Assembly (NCBI RefSeq): GCF_007293315.1
Contig: NZ_VLXZ01000014.1
Span: 1-64,000, forward strand
DNA: 64,000 nucleotides
Direction: 5' to 3'
Origin: Alkalicoccobacillus porphyridii
GTDB taxonomy: Bacteria; Bacillota; Bacilli; Bacillales; Bacillaceae_D
Part shown: piece by piece, positions 45,127 to 54,663 of the stretch
How the letters are laid out: each line of letters begins with the position of its first letter
Position numbering within the stretch: the stretch's first letter is position 1
Notes under the pieces: model-generated
The model's input: only the letters and a program-made list of their open reading frames with translations
The model's database searches: none
Told to the model about the DNA's origin: nothing
Made by a program: the position numbers and the translations under genes

Positions 45127-45165
45127 AAAAAACCATTCGGACGATGTCCGAATGGTTTTTCTTTT
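45125..45165. terminator. Bidirectional terminator between the membrane protein gene and qoxD
   Basis: AAAAAACCATTCGGAC pairs with GTCCGAATGGTTTTTCTTTT around GAT, a near-perfect 16-bp stem. Confidence 0.93.
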
Positions 45166-45167
45166 GC

Positions 45168-45479
45168 TTATTCATGCTGCGGTAAATGAATCCCAAATTC
45201 TAATACAAAGTATGAGCCCATCACAATCACCACTGCGATAAAGATAGCAAAGATTGTGTGACCAGCTTGAGTAAAACCATCTTTTCCTTCACGCATATGC
45301 ATAAACATGAAAAGCTGGACTCCTGCTTGAACAAAAGCAAACAAAAATATAATGATGATTTTGGCCAAGGTCGAAAACTCTGTATAAAGCGCAATCCAGA
45401 CAGCAAATAATGTTAATACAATTGATCCAATAAACCCAATAATATGTGACCAAGGTGTATGAGATTTTTCTTGACTCAT
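45168..45479 (-). CDS. qoxD: Quinol oxidase aa3 subunit IV, QoxD
   Basis: A 103-residue protein with three helices. HTPWSHIIGFIGSIVLTLFA (about 7-26) and FAFVQAGVQLFMFMHMREG (about 47-65) match QoxD. It supports assembly of the oxidase. B. subtilis QoxD has a longer His-rich tail, absent here. It begins one base after qoxC ends. Confidence 0.93.
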   Translation of the reverse strand: MSQEKSHTPWSHIIGFIGSIVLTLFAVWIALYTEFSTLAKIIIIFLFAFVQAGVQLFMFMHMREGKDGFTQAGHTIFAIFIAVVIVMGSYFVLEFGIHLPQHE

Positions 45480-45480
45480 C

Positions 45481-46098
45481 CTATAATCCCCCCAGACCCA
45501 TTAGGTATACACCAGTAAAGATAAAGATCCAAATAACATCAAGGAAATGCCAATACAAGCTAGCGATAAATACCTTAGATGCTGTTCTTGGTGTAAAGCC
45601 GCGGCGTTTCACCTGAATTAGTAACAGTATAATCCAACCAATACCTACGGACACGTGTAAGCCATGTGTTCCAAGAAGAACAAAGAAAGCTGACCAGAAA
45701 GCACTGGTTGAAAGAGTTGCCCCTTCATGGGCATAGTGCCAGAACTCATAGATTTCAAATCCAACGAATCCAAGACCTAGCGCCAAGGTCGCCATCATCC
45801 ATATCATAAACTGTTTTTGCCTGCCAGCTCGCATCGCATGAATCGCTAAGCCGCAAGTAAAACTACTTGTTAATAACAGGAAAGTCATGACCAACACTAA
45901 AGGTAAATCAAATAAATGTTCAGCTGCTATTCCACCAGCTGTTCTATTAACAAGAACAAAATAAGTTGCAAATAGCGTTGAAAAGAGGGCGAATTCCGCT
46001 CCAATGAAAATCCAAAATCCTAGGATATTATAACGTCCTTCAGTAGATTGGAATTCTAGCGGTTCATTTGCATATTCCGCATCTTCAGCGTGGGCCAT
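45481..46098 (-). CDS. qoxC: Quinol oxidase aa3 subunit III, QoxC
   Basis: A 205-residue protein with five helices. [20 protein letters not shown] (about 28-47), [11 protein letters not shown] and [14 protein letters not shown] (about 143-156) and the end [21 protein letters not shown] are typical of subunit III. It lies directly between qoxB and qoxD with almost no spacing. Confidence 0.96.
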   Translation of the reverse strand: MAHAEDAEYANEPLEFQSTEGRYNILGFWIFIGAEFALFSTLFATYFVLVNRTAGGIAAEHLFDLPLVLVMTFLLLTSSFTCGLAIHAMRAGRQKQFMIWMMATLALGLGFVGFEIYEFWHYAHEGATLSTSAFWSAFFVLLGTHGLHVSVGIGWIILLLIQVKRRGFTPRTASKVFIASLYWHFLDVIWIFIFTGVYLMGLGGL

Positions 46099-48054
46099 TT
46101 ATTTCGCCTCCCTTGCGCGTTTTTCAGTTTCTTCTACTTCTTCTGCACTTACATAGTAACCATCATTATAATCAAAGGAACGGAATGCCATACAAGCGAA
46201 GATCCCTATTCCACCAACAATTCCTACCCAATACCATTCAAATACTAATCCAAATCCAGCTACGAACATAAAGCAAGACATCACAAATCCTAGACCTGTG
46301 TTACTAGGCATATGAATTTTATCATATTTCTCAATTTCATTTGGATTGTGTCCTTCTTCTTTCATATTCCAGAAAGCATCCATTGATTTAATTTCAGGTA
46401 TTTTTGCAAAGTTATAAAATGGTGGTACAGCCGACGAAGTCGCCCATTCAAGTGTACGCCCATGCTTCCACGAGTCTCCACTTGTTTCTCTTGGGGAGTA
46501 ACGGAAGCTGTAATAAATGTTATACACAAAGATGACAAACGCTAATCCCATAATAAAGGCACCCAATGTAGAGATAAAGTTTAGAGCAAACCAGCCATCC
46601 TCTACTCCATAGGTATTAATTCGTCTTGGCATACCATTTAGTCCCAAGAAATATTGCGGGAAGAAACAGATATTAAAACCGGCAACAAATATCCAGAAGA
46701 ACCATTTTCCGATTCGTTCATTTAACTTATGACCAAACATTTTAGGATACCAGAAAATCAAACCTGCAAAACACGCAAATACAGTGGCTGCAATTAATAC
46801 GTAATGGAAATGTGATACTAGGAAATACGTATTATGATATTGATAATCGGCCGCTGCCATCGCAAGCATAACCCCAGTTACCCCACCTATTACAAAGTTT
46901 GGAATAAAAGCAAGAGACCAAAGCATAGGTGTTGTAAAACTAATTCGACCCTTATGAAGTGTTAAGAGCCAGTTAAATATCTTAACCCCTGTCGGAATGG
47001 AAATCGCCATCGTTGTAATCGAGAAAAACGAGTTAACAACAGCTCCAGCACCCATTGTAAAGAAGTGGTGCACCCATACTAAGAAACTAAGAACAGAGAT
47101 TGCTACGATTGAATAGACCATCGCATTGTATCCGAACAACTTTTTTCTTGAGAAAGTTGAAATAATCTCTGAGAATATACCAAATGCTGGCAAGGCAACA
47201 ATATATACTTCAGGGTGTCCCCAAATCCAGAACAAGTTTGCCCAAAGCATCGGCATCCCTCCACTTGTTAACGTGAAGAAATGAGTGCCAAATAGGCGAT
47301 CAAATGTCATTTGTGCCAGCGCTACTGTTAATACAGGGAACGCTAGTACAATAATCATTGATGTAATTAATACTGTCCATGTGAACATAGGCATCATCAT
47401 TAATTTCATGCCTTTAGCTCTCATCTTAAAGATGGTAACCATCATATTAACCCCTGTGGCTAGTGTACCAATACCAGAGATCTGTAATGCAAGTAAGTAG
47501 TAGTTCTGACCAGGACCAGGGTTTAATTCATTTGAAGCAAGTGGCATGTAGCTGGTCCACCCTGCTGAAGGCGATCCCCCAATAATAAAAGAGATATTAA
47601 ATAGACCCATTCCAACAAAAAATGTCCAAAAACTTAAGTTATTAAGAAATGGAAATGCTACATCCCTCGCACCAATTTGCAAAGGTACAACCACGTTCAT
47701 TAAACCAATCAGGAACGGCATCGCCATAAAAATAATCATAATGGTTCCATGAGTGGTAAAGATCTCATTATAGTGTAGAGAATCTAAAAACGTCATATCT
47801 GGTGAGGCAAGCTGCGTCCTCATCAGTAAAGCGTCCATTCCTCCACGGAAAAACATCAAAATTGCAACCAGAATATACATAATTCCGATTTTTTTATGGT
47901 CAACACTTGTGATCCATTCGTCCCAAAGCCATTTCCATTTTTTGAAGTACGTAAGAACAAATATGGCTCCAATCCCTGAGATCAGGATGGAAATTTGGGC
48001 GCCAAGTATAAGTGGATCTCCAGTAATTATAAATTCATCCCATTTCAAATCCAA
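46099..48054 (-). CDS. qoxB: Quinol oxidase aa3 subunit I, QoxB
   Basis: A 651-residue heme-copper oxidase subunit with about 14 helices. Ligand segments are present: [11 protein letters not shown] (low-spin heme His), [12 protein letters not shown] (His and Tyr of the copper-heme centre), [10 protein letters not shown] (copper His pair) and [10 protein letters not shown] (both heme His). It reduces oxygen to water while pumping protons. The start is TTG at 48054 after [27 protein letters not shown] aligns with B. subtilis QoxB. Confidence 0.97.
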   Translation of the reverse strand: MDLKWDEFIITGDPLILGAQISILISGIGAIFVLTYFKKWKWLWDEWITSVDHKKIGIMYILVAILMFFRGGMDALLMRTQLASPDMTFLDSLHYNEIFTTHGTIMIIFMAMPFLIGLMNVVVPLQIGARDVAFPFLNNLSFWTFFVGMGLFNISFIIGGSPSAGWTSYMPLASNELNPGPGQNYYLLALQISGIGTLATGVNMMVTIFKMRAKGMKLMMMPMFTWTVLITSMIIVLAFPVLTVALAQMTFDRLFGTHFFTLTSGGMPMLWANLFWIWGHPEVYIVALPAFGIFSEIISTFSRKKLFGYNAMVYSIVAISVLSFLVWVHHFFTMGAGAVVNSFFSITTMAISIPTGVKIFNWLLTLHKGRISFTTPMLWSLAFIPNFVIGGVTGVMLAMAAADYQYHNTYFLVSHFHYVLIAATVFACFAGLIFWYPKMFGHKLNERIGKWFFWIFVAGFNICFFPQYFLGLNGMPRRINTYGVEDGWFALNFISTLGAFIMGLAFVIFVYNIYYSFRYSPRETSGDSWKHGRTLEWATSSAVPPFYNFAKIPEIKSMDAFWNMKEEGHNPNEIEKYDKIHMPSNTGLGFVMSCFMFVAGFGLVFEWYWVGIVGGIGIFACMAFRSFDYNDGYYVSAEEVEETEKRAREAK

Positions 48055-48090
48055 AAGTAGCGTCCCCTTTCATTTGAAAGTTCCTAACGG

Positions 48091-49071
48091 CTATTCAATT
48101 TCCGCCGAACTTTCAAGTCCTTCTATTTCTAACTCTCCAGTTTCTAATTGCGAAACATGAGGCATTTCAGCCGCTTTACCGGCTCGAGTATGTGGATTTA
48201 ATGGAATATAGCCCATACGATCCCAAGCATCAAGAGCATACTCAGCGTTTGTAGAGTGGTCGACCCAATCTAAATGGGTTGAGCTAAATGTCATCTCCGT
48301 AGAAGTACCAGGAACCATTAGCTTGTCATATTCTTCAGGAGTAAGCTCTGGAGCATTCTCCTGTGTCTCTTCTACCCAACTATCGAAATCTTCTTGCTCA
48401 AATGCGTGAACATCAAACGTTTGCTGAGCAAATCCATCTCCGGTGTAGTTAGCATTTCGTCCGCCATATGTGCCGACGTGATCAGCCTGTAGAAAGAGCT
48501 GCGTCTCCATGCCAGCCATATTGTATTTCTGGCCACCTAACTGAGGAATCCACATTGCAGCCATCGAATCAGCAGAAGTTAATCTAAATAAAATCGGTCG
48601 ATCCGTTGGTATATTAAGATAATTAATAGTCTCAATATCCTCCTCAGGATAACTAAAGATCCATTTCCAATTGACACTTGTCGCATGGACAACAAGAGGT
48701 TCCTTGTGAGCTGTTGCTTCAGGGGCCTCCTCCAGTTCAAAAATGGTCATTATAGTAGGTACTGATAGAATGATAACAATAATGACAGGTATGACGGTCC
48801 AAATAATTTCTAGCTTGTGACTTCCTTCAATATCAGGTTGATAACCTTTATGATCTTCTCGCTCTCTATATTTTACTAATATAACTGTTAGCAGAACAAA
48901 AACTACTAAAACAATTAATAGCATGAACCCAATAGAGAACCAAATCAGCCATGCTTGCGACTCTGCAACCGGGCCTTTTGGATCCAATACTCTCATATTT
49001 CCACAACCGCTCAAAAAGAGGCATAGCGAAAGGAACGCCAGCCATTTAAGAGATTTTCCACTTTTCAGCAA
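48091..49071 (-). CDS. qoxA: Quinol oxidase aa3 subunit II, QoxA
   Basis: A lipoprotein of about 326 residues. Its signal ends in the lipobox LSGC, followed by VLDPKGPVAESQ, a QoxA hallmark. Two helices precede the outer cupredoxin-like domain, which has LGGQKYNMAGMETQLFLQAD but no CxxxC copper-A site, so the electron donor is quinol and not cytochrome c. The start is uncertain: ATG at 49110 has no ribosome site, while TTG at 49071 follows AAAGGTGAT and removes 13 residues. First gene of qoxABCD. Confidence 0.93.
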   Translation of the reverse strand: MLKSGKSLKWLAFLSLCLFLSGCGNMRVLDPKGPVAESQAWLIWFSIGFMLLIVLVVFVLLTVILVKYREREDHKGYQPDIEGSHKLEIIWTVIPVIIVIILSVPTIMTIFELEEAPEATAHKEPLVVHATSVNWKWIFSYPEEDIETINYLNIPTDRPILFRLTSADSMAAMWIPQLGGQKYNMAGMETQLFLQADHVGTYGGRNANYTGDGFAQQTFDVHAFEQEDFDSWVEETQENAPELTPEEYDKLMVPGTSTEMTFSSTHLDWVDHSTNAEYALDAWDRMGYIPLNPHTRAGKAAEMPHVSQLETGELEIEGLESSAEIE

Positions 49072-49322
49072 AGGTATCACCTTTCTTCCTAAGACATAAT
49101 TACATTTCATTTTGTGAACCCTTGAACATACCTTTCATTGTTTATATCCTACCACATAATACGATAAGTAAGGGTAGAATTCACACAAACCCTCACAAAA
49201 CTATCACAATTAATGTAATGAAAATTGATAAGTTCGACACATATTTGCCAGCACATGCCAACAGGTGGAAATAGGTACCGCTTTCAACCAATATCATCTA
49301 CGTATACATACCCTCATCCTAT

Positions 49323-49379
49323 AAAAAAAAACTCCGTCTTAGCTCCCGAAATTAAATGGGAACATAGACAGAGCTTGTT
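49323..49379 (-). terminator. Probable terminator overlapping the end of the hydrolase gene
   Basis: On the minus strand AAACAAGCTCTGTCT pairs imperfectly with AAGACGGAGTTTTTTTTT. The left arm lies in the last codons of the gene. Confidence 0.6.
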
Positions 49380-50511
49380 TACTAACTAAATAGCTTCCAA
49401 TCGTATACGCTTCAAGTTCATCTTGTAAAGAAGATTTAAAATCACCATGATTATAAAAGGCTAGCTCATAATCATCCTCAATTGGTACATCATTAAACGC
49501 TTGATTCAAGAAATTTGCGGTCTCATTTATTCCTTGCTTACCATTCTGCATCACTTCAAAAAATGATATAAACCCATGCATTACACCATTGTAGCGAGTA
49601 GCCGTTACCGGTACCCCTGAATCAGCTAACTTCTGGGCATATGCCTCTCCTTCGTCTCGCAACGGATCAAATTCTGCCGTGATCACAAGCGTCTTAGGCA
49701 TTCCAGTAAGATCAGCTTCCAAAGGGGAGCTGTAGGGTGATTGCCACATTTCTTCATTCGGAGTATATGAATCTCTAGCAAGCTCCATTACATGACGCGA
49801 AAGGAGATAATATCCGCTTGAGTATACATCTCTTGAATGAAATTCTTTATCTAAGAAGGTAGTAAGCGGATAAAGTAATGCTTCCGCTTTAATTTCCGGT
49901 CCGTTTTGATCACGGGACATCATAGCAACAGCCGTGGCCACATTGCCACCAGCGCTATCACCAGCGAGTGCAATATTTTCAACGTCTCCACCTAACTCTT
50001 CTGCAGAATCGTACGTCCAATTTAAAGCATCATATCCATCAAAAATTGCCGTAGGAAACGGATAATCAGGTGCCAAACGATACTCTACTGCAATGACGAT
50101 ACTATTTGTCTTAGAGGCAAGGGAGCGAATGATATTATCATGAGTATCAATATTTCCATAGCCTTTCATAAAGGCTCCACCATGGAAATAAAGAACGATT
50201 GGGTGTTCTCCCTCTTCTTTAGGTTTATAAACCCTTGCTTTAATTGAACTATTATCAGATGTGGGGATATCCACAAGACTTCTCTCAAAACGTGAAGTTC
50301 CCTTGGCCGCAAGAAACGAAGGTGCTTTTAGATCTGTAGGCAATAAATTATTGTAGACAGCATGTAATATAACCGCGGTTTTTACCGGCACTTTTCCAGC
50401 TTCAGTATGGGTCCAAGCCTGAACCGTAATGGTCATGGCTAACAATAATAAAACGACTCCAAGTAAAACAGACGAAAAAACAATCATTGCTTTACGAAAC
50501 AACACCTTCAA
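49339..50511 (-). CDS. Alpha/beta hydrolase, HSL/lipase family, membrane-anchored
   Basis: A 390-residue esterase-like protein. An N-terminal hydrophobic helix (IVFSSVLLGVVLLLLAMTI) anchors or exports it. The oxyanion motif YFHGGAFMKGYG (about residue 108), EYRLAPDYPFP (about 143) and nucleophile GDSAGGN (about 183) place it in the HSL group; acid FDPLRDE and the late MHGFISF give Asp and His. A C-terminal tail of about 50 residues is extra. Probable TTG start after AGGAGA; substrate unknown. Confidence 0.85.
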   Translation of the reverse strand: MKVLFRKAMIVFSSVLLGVVLLLLAMTITVQAWTHTEAGKVPVKTAVILHAVYNNLLPTDLKAPSFLAAKGTSRFERSLVDIPTSDNSSIKARVYKPKEEGEHPIVLYFHGGAFMKGYGNIDTHDNIIRSLASKTNSIVIAVEYRLAPDYPFPTAIFDGYDALNWTYDSAEELGGDVENIALAGDSAGGNVATAVAMMSRDQNGPEIKAEALLYPLTTFLDKEFHSRDVYSSGYYLLSRHVMELARDSYTPNEEMWQSPYSSPLEADLTGMPKTLVITAEFDPLRDEGEAYAQKLADSGVPVTATRYNGVMHGFISFFEVMQNGKQGINETANFLNQAFNDVPIEDDYELAFYNHGDFKSSLQDELEAYTIGSYLVSKQALSMFPFNFGS

Positions 50512-50626
50512 CGGTCATCTCTCCTGTTTCATCGATTTCGCTTTATTATATCAGAATAACCATAAAATGTTATGTTTTTTTAGATATTTTTTTAGATTGT
50601 CACATAATTGTGTTATTTATGAATAC

Positions 50627-51151
50627 TCAATTGTTCAGCGTCCAATTTGATTCTATAAATTCATCGCGACCCGACTTACTTCGATCTTCTTTATAAGCTT
50701 TTTTCTGCTTTTTATAAAAATCTTGATGTTCTTCTTCAGCGGGATAAAAAACGCTCGCTGGCAAAATCTCTGTTACAATGGGGTTTTTGAATCGTCCACT
50801 TTCGGCTAGATCAAGCTTAGACTGCTGCGCACGCTCTTGTTGCGCCTCTGTGTGATAAAAAATAGCTGCTTTATATTGACTTCCTCTATCTTGAAATTGA
50901 CCACCTGCATCTGTTGGATCAATTTGAACCCAAAATAGTGATAATAACTTCTCATAAGAGAATAGCTTAGGGTTATATTCAATCTGGACTGCCTCATAGT
51001 GTCCAGTTTCTCCTGTTTTCACCTGTTCATAGATTGGATTTTCAACAACCCCACCTGTGTACCCCGATGTAACGGAAATGATACCAGGAAGCTCATCAAA
51101 TGGCTGAACCATACACCAAAAACACCCTCCTGCAAATGTAGCTTTTTCCAT
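50627..51151 (-). CDS. msrA: Peptide methionine sulfoxide reductase MsrA
   Basis: A 174-residue enzyme with the nucleophile in TFAGGCFWCMVQPF and GYTGG and GHYEAVQIEYNP blocks. It repairs methionine S-sulfoxide. I chose ATG at 51151, since the ribosome site GGGAGA lies in the last codons of uvsE and directly abuts the earlier ATG. It follows the uvsE stop by a single base, so the two are co-translated. Confidence 0.95.
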   Translation of the reverse strand: MEKATFAGGCFWCMVQPFDELPGIISVTSGYTGGVVENPIYEQVKTGETGHYEAVQIEYNPKLFSYEKLLSLFWVQIDPTDAGGQFQDRGSQYKAAIFYHTEAQQERAQQSKLDLAESGRFKNPIVTEILPASVFYPAEEEHQDFYKKQKKAYKEDRSKSGRDEFIESNWTLNN

Positions 51152-51152
51152 T

Positions 51153-52046
51153 TTAATCATTCTCCCTTTTCTTTAATTGCTCCCTTAAGGTGAACACTGC
51201 TTTTTCCTTTGATTTTGCCTCAAGCATACAATCTACGTCAGTGGAGCCAGTTACACGCTCTAACCGTTCAAAGTCTTCAAGCCTAATAAGCTCGGCATGG
51301 GCAGGATCTGCTTCATGCCGTCTCCCTGAGCTAATATGTACCTTTGGATTCATATCTGTGTGGCTCCAGGTTTGCTTCACCTGTTTAAATAGCTCAAGTA
51401 GCTCATCCTCTGTCCTGTTAAAGCACATCTCATGATGAATATCAAAGCACACAATTACCCCACACTGCTGTGAGATATCAAGCACATCCTGTGTATGAAA
51501 AACCTTGTCGTCATTTTCTAATCTCAACATATTTTGCACGGATACATCTAGAGAGTTAAAAACGCTAATAAAGGTTTGCTTTGCCTTTTCTTTATCTCCG
51601 TATGCTCCACCAGTATGAAGGATGATATCGGGACCCCCAACAGCTTTCAAAAAATCATGATGATACTGTAAATCTTCTTTGGCATTCGTTACGACCTGTT
51701 CTCTTGGAGAATTGAGGACTGTATATTGACCAGGATGCATTGACAGACGTAGTGACCATTTTTGTTGAAGGTCTTTAATTTCTGCAAGCGCCTTTTGCAC
51801 ATCATCATCTTCCTGCCACACCCACGTCATTTGTTTATGAGTAGCAAATGGAATCATATCGCTTGAAATTCGAAAAAAATAAATATCATTGTTTATATTC
51901 CACTCCAATACGCGTTTAAGTTCTTGAATGTTATGAAGCGTCAGGTCTTTAATGATACTCATCCCGTTTTGTTCCATTGTTTTTAAACGGCATGTCTTAA
52001 AGATTGTCGGTAGCGTCAAATTTTGACACGGATAGCCTAAACGCAA
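51153..52046 (-). CDS. uvsE: UV damage endonuclease UvsE (UVDE)
   Basis: A 297-residue TIM-barrel endonuclease. MRLGYPCQNLTL, FFRISSDMIPFATH (about 57-70), LSMHPGQYTVLNSP (about 100-113), LENDDKVF and VCFDIHHE (about 199-206) and HISSGRRHEADPAH (about 239) carry the metal-binding residues of the family. It nicks DNA 5' to UV photoproducts. It is paired with msrA in what looks like a damage-repair operon. Confidence 0.94.
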   Translation of the reverse strand: MRLGYPCQNLTLPTIFKTCRLKTMEQNGMSIIKDLTLHNIQELKRVLEWNINNDIYFFRISSDMIPFATHKQMTWVWQEDDDVQKALAEIKDLQQKWSLRLSMHPGQYTVLNSPREQVVTNAKEDLQYHHDFLKAVGGPDIILHTGGAYGDKEKAKQTFISVFNSLDVSVQNMLRLENDDKVFHTQDVLDISQQCGVIVCFDIHHEMCFNRTEDELLELFKQVKQTWSHTDMNPKVHISSGRRHEADPAHAELIRLEDFERLERVTGSTDVDCMLEAKSKEKAVFTLREQLKKREND

Positions 52047-52077
52047 AACGTATCCCTTCTTCCTTACTTGGTTGTCT

Positions 52078-52377
52078 TTAGCGGTTCACTTCAATGGATT
52101 CAAACTCAATTTCATCATGATTCCGACTATATTTCACTTTAAGATCATGTTGATTAAAGTACCAAGCATCCTTTTCTTCTACAAAAAATGTAAAATCATC
52201 TATCGAAACAGACGCTAAAGGCTGTTCAGGCTTCTCTTGACTTATACCTAGTGAGAATCCACTTTGGAAAGAGCCACATCCTCCGTAGCGTGCAAAAAAT
52301 CGTATCGTTTTATTCCCATTACCTTCAAATTGTTCCTTAAACCACCGAGCAGCTGGTTTCGTCACTTCAATATTCAT
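52078..52377 (-). CDS. yneR: HesB/IscA-like protein, YneR type
   Basis: A 99-residue protein with the HesB fold pattern: FFARYGGCGSFQSGFSLGIS (about residues 28-47) and FEEK-like FFVEEKDAWYF (about 63-73). It keeps only one cysteine and lacks the C-terminal CxC of true iron-sulfur carriers, as in YneR proteins. Function unknown. The ATG at 52377 follows GAGGAG at slightly long spacing. Confidence 0.8.
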   Translation of the reverse strand: MNIEVTKPAARWFKEQFEGNGNKTIRFFARYGGCGSFQSGFSLGISQEKPEQPLASVSIDDFTFFVEEKDAWYFNQHDLKVKYSRNHDEIEFESIEVNR

Positions 52378-52528
52378 CTTTTCTCTCACTCCTCAACGTA
52401 GTCGTTATCCTATCATAACAAGATTTTTAATCAAAAACCATGAAAGAGGACTGGTATAAGTGCTATTTTTTTGCATCAAGGCAACTTTTTATTTTTGTTG
52501 CATATCTTATTAAAAAGGAGAAGTCTAA

Positions 52529-52645
52529 ATGAGCTACAAAAAAAAAGCTGGGTATGCTGCAATCCTTTTTACATTCGGTCAGATTACAGAATCTCAAAAA
52601 CAAGCTATGCTTTTATTACCTTTTAAAAATAGCAATAAAAAATGA
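52529..52645 (+). CDS. Hypothetical 38-aa protein
   Basis: ATG at 52529 follows an excellent AAAAAGGAG with 9 bp spacing. The product MSYKKKAGYAAILFTFGQ... is basic at both ends with one short hydrophobic part, and ends LLLPFKNSNKK. No family recognised. Beyond it the gap to cheV holds repeat element D and a terminator. Confidence 0.5.
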   Translation: MSYKKKAGYAAILFTFGQITESQKQAMLLLPFKNSNKK

Positions 52646-52732
52646 GTAGGATGGCTTTGTCTGCATTGTGCAGCTATCTTATAACCGACTAGACAACAAA
52701 ACCACCATGGTATCTTACCTTACTACTACGAA

Positions 52733-52878
52733 GGCCACTGAAAAAGTCATGTAAGAATAAGCTGACTGATGCCGCTACAGGAGAAGCCTACGCTTTCCGC
52801 GGGAGCTACATGTTCACATCCTCTAACGTTCTGACTTACATTTCGCAGTCTTATAAAGATCGTTTTTCAGTGATCTCC
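52733..52878. repeat. Short repeat element D with inverted ends (MITE-like)
   Basis: GGCCACTGAAAAAG at the left is mirrored by TTTTTCAGTGATCTCC at the right, giving a terminal inverted repeat of about 10 bp (CACTGAAAAA) around 146 bp. The first 65 bp resemble block 1 of repeats A-C (GCCGCTACAGGAGAAGCCTA, then CGCTTTCCGCGGGA). No open frame is convincing. Confidence 0.7.
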
Positions 52879-52941
52879 CTTCCTACAAAGGTTAGTTTGA
52901 AAATGAATGATAAGATATAAAATGACTAAAACTTCTATTAT

Positions 52942-52984
52942 AAAAAAGTGAGTAAAGTCATCAAAGACCTTACCCACTTTTTTT
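52942..52984 (-). terminator. Terminator after cheV
   Basis: On the minus strand AAAAAAAGTGGGTAAGGTC pairs with GACTTTACTCACTTTTTT. It is a close sequence relative of the hairpin at 21105-21147. Confidence 0.85.
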
Positions 52985-53007
52985 GTGTATTTGTTCTTAG
53001 CCCTGTC

Positions 53008-53898
53008 TTATAGCTTTAGTAATGTATCAACCGTTTCAATTAATGTATTGATTTCCGGCTTACTCACTTGGCCATCTGCTCCAACCTTTTCGCCTTTATG
53101 ATATAAATCATTTGAAATAATGGAAGAGAAGATAACAACAGGCGTATGCTGCAACCTCGTATCTTCCTTGATTAATTTGGTTAACCGATGTCCATCCATG
53201 CTCGGCATTTCAATATCAGTAATGACTAAATCAGGTACAGGCGTTTTTTCTAGACTTAAATCATCCCAAGCAGCTTGTCCATTCTCATACATAGTAATAT
53301 GAGTAAATCCTGCTTCATCTAACGTTTCTTTTAAAAGCTTTCTTAAGACAGCAGAGTCCTCTGTTACTACAATTTGTTTAGTTGAGCGAGCTTCATTAGG
53401 AAGTGTTTTAATCCCTGAGCGCTGCATGCCCGCCTCGGGATGGACTTCTACAACAATTTTTTCGTAATCAAGCATAAATGCTACATATTCTTCCATTTTG
53501 ACAATTCCACTTACATGACTAAATTCTCCCTGTGATAATTCATTTGGTTTCTCAACCTGGCTCCAGGAGACTCGATGTATTCTTGAAACATTATGTACGC
53601 GAAAAGCGACCTTAAGTTTATTTAACTCCGCAATAATAAACTTATGATTCGACACATCTTTATCATCTGTTACTTGAAGAACTGTCGATAAGTTAATAAG
53701 CGGAATAATTTCTTCACGAATCCGAATAATGCCCTCTACATAGGAGTGACGATTCGGTGTGGCTGTCACTTCAACGGGCTGAACAATTTCTCTAACCTTT
53801 AAAACATTAATCCCGTAAGTTTCCTGACCGATCGTAAACATCACAAGCTCTAATTCATTTGTCCCACTTTCTAACGAAATATCTGATAACTGGGTCAT
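53008..53898 (-). CDS. cheV: Chemotaxis coupling/response protein CheV
   Basis: A 296-residue protein with a CheW-like domain (residues about 1-150; SGTNELELVMFTIGQETYGINVLKVREIV) and a receiver domain (about 170-296) with phospho-acceptor Asp in VITDIEMPSMDGHRLT and Lys in QVSKPEI. It couples receptors to CheA and helps adaptation. The frame opens earlier, but ATG at 53898 matches the B. subtilis start and follows GGGGGA at short spacing. No other chemotaxis genes are nearby. Confidence 0.96.
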   Translation of the reverse strand: MTQLSDISLESGTNELELVMFTIGQETYGINVLKVREIVQPVEVTATPNRHSYVEGIIRIREEIIPLINLSTVLQVTDDKDVSNHKFIIAELNKLKVAFRVHNVSRIHRVSWSQVEKPNELSQGEFSHVSGIVKMEEYVAFMLDYEKIVVEVHPEAGMQRSGIKTLPNEARSTKQIVVTEDSAVLRKLLKETLDEAGFTHITMYENGQAAWDDLSLEKTPVPDLVITDIEMPSMDGHRLTKLIKEDTRLQHTPVVIFSSIISNDLYHKGEKVGADGQVSKPEINTLIETVDTLLKL

Positions 53899-53997
53899 TT
53901 CATTTCCCCCATCTATAGGCTTCTGTATAGTCAGCATCATAAGCAAAGACTACCCTCTATATTATCTTTCGGCATTTGTAGTAAGATCATTAAGTAT

Positions 53998-54630
53998 AGT
54001 GACTGAAAAAGTCATCTAGAAATGAGCTCATGTGCACCGCTCCGGGAGAAACCAACGCTTTCCACGGGAACGGCTTCAGCCCTTGAAGTGGAAGGACGTC
54101 ACTTCAATGTCGGTCTGCCTCGTACTGTTCCGGAGTCTCCGTTTTCTCCTTCCGCCCATGTTCCCGATCAGACAAAAGACCAACATTCCTATCTAGGGAA
54201 AAGATGTCTTCTTTTTTTGTTCAAAAGATAAATACCAGCATTCCTGGGTAGGAAGTTATCTAGACCCCAAGCGTGTCTCATATATTTAATACCTGCCACA
54301 CACCAAGCGGACGAAAATGATGGGCCGACACCTGCGGGATTTAAAGGTTCAATGAGATAAATCGACGCAGTCGAGTTAGCTCATTACCTTCCCGCGGTAA
54401 GCGCCCCCATTTTCGGGAGCGGTAGCCGAAGAACCGATACTCAGACACCCTCCAAATTCTACTTGTACATATGGCGGTAAGAGCGCCCCATTTTTGGAGC
54501 TAAAGACGAAAAAATGAATCATATACGCCCTCTATCATAAAACGTATTGTGGCCTTACTCTCCCGTTATAACATAAAAAGAGCCGAACAATTAGTGTTAG
54601 ACCAACACAATCATTCGACTCTTCTTTAGC
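53998..54630 (+). repeat. Composite dispersed repeat, copy C
   Basis: Order on the plus strand: block 1 from GACTGAAAAAGTCATCTAGA to TTTTTGTTCAAAAG (53999-54229) with the CTTGAAGTGG stem; ACCAAGCGGACGAAAATG and CCGACACCTGCGGG (54303-54340); AAAGGTTCAATGAGATAA; block 2 CTTCCCGCGGTAAGCGCCCC to CACCCTCCAAATT (54388-54458); then the hairpin at 54575-54627. It fills the 765-bp gap between cheV and the SurA-N gene. The 69-codon open frame at 54022 is repeat, not a gene. Confidence 0.85.
54575..54627 (-). terminator. Terminator-like hairpin of repeat copy C
   Basis: AAAAAGAGCCGAACAATTAGTGTT pairs with AACACAATCATTCGACTCTTCTTT, 36 bp after the SurA-N lipoprotein stop; it can end that gene. Confidence 0.75.
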
Positions 54631-54663
54631 TAAAATATTTAAATCCCAGGCACAATTAAAGCG

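Noticed and set aside
48091-49071. Cytochrome c oxidase subunit II
   Set aside because: There is no CxxxC copper-A site, and VLDPKGPVAESQ is the quinol oxidase pattern; neighbouring subunits match QoxB, QoxC and QoxD.
54022-54231. 69-aa plus-strand protein
   Set aside because: It lies wholly in repeat copy C and translates the stem region; no ribosome site.
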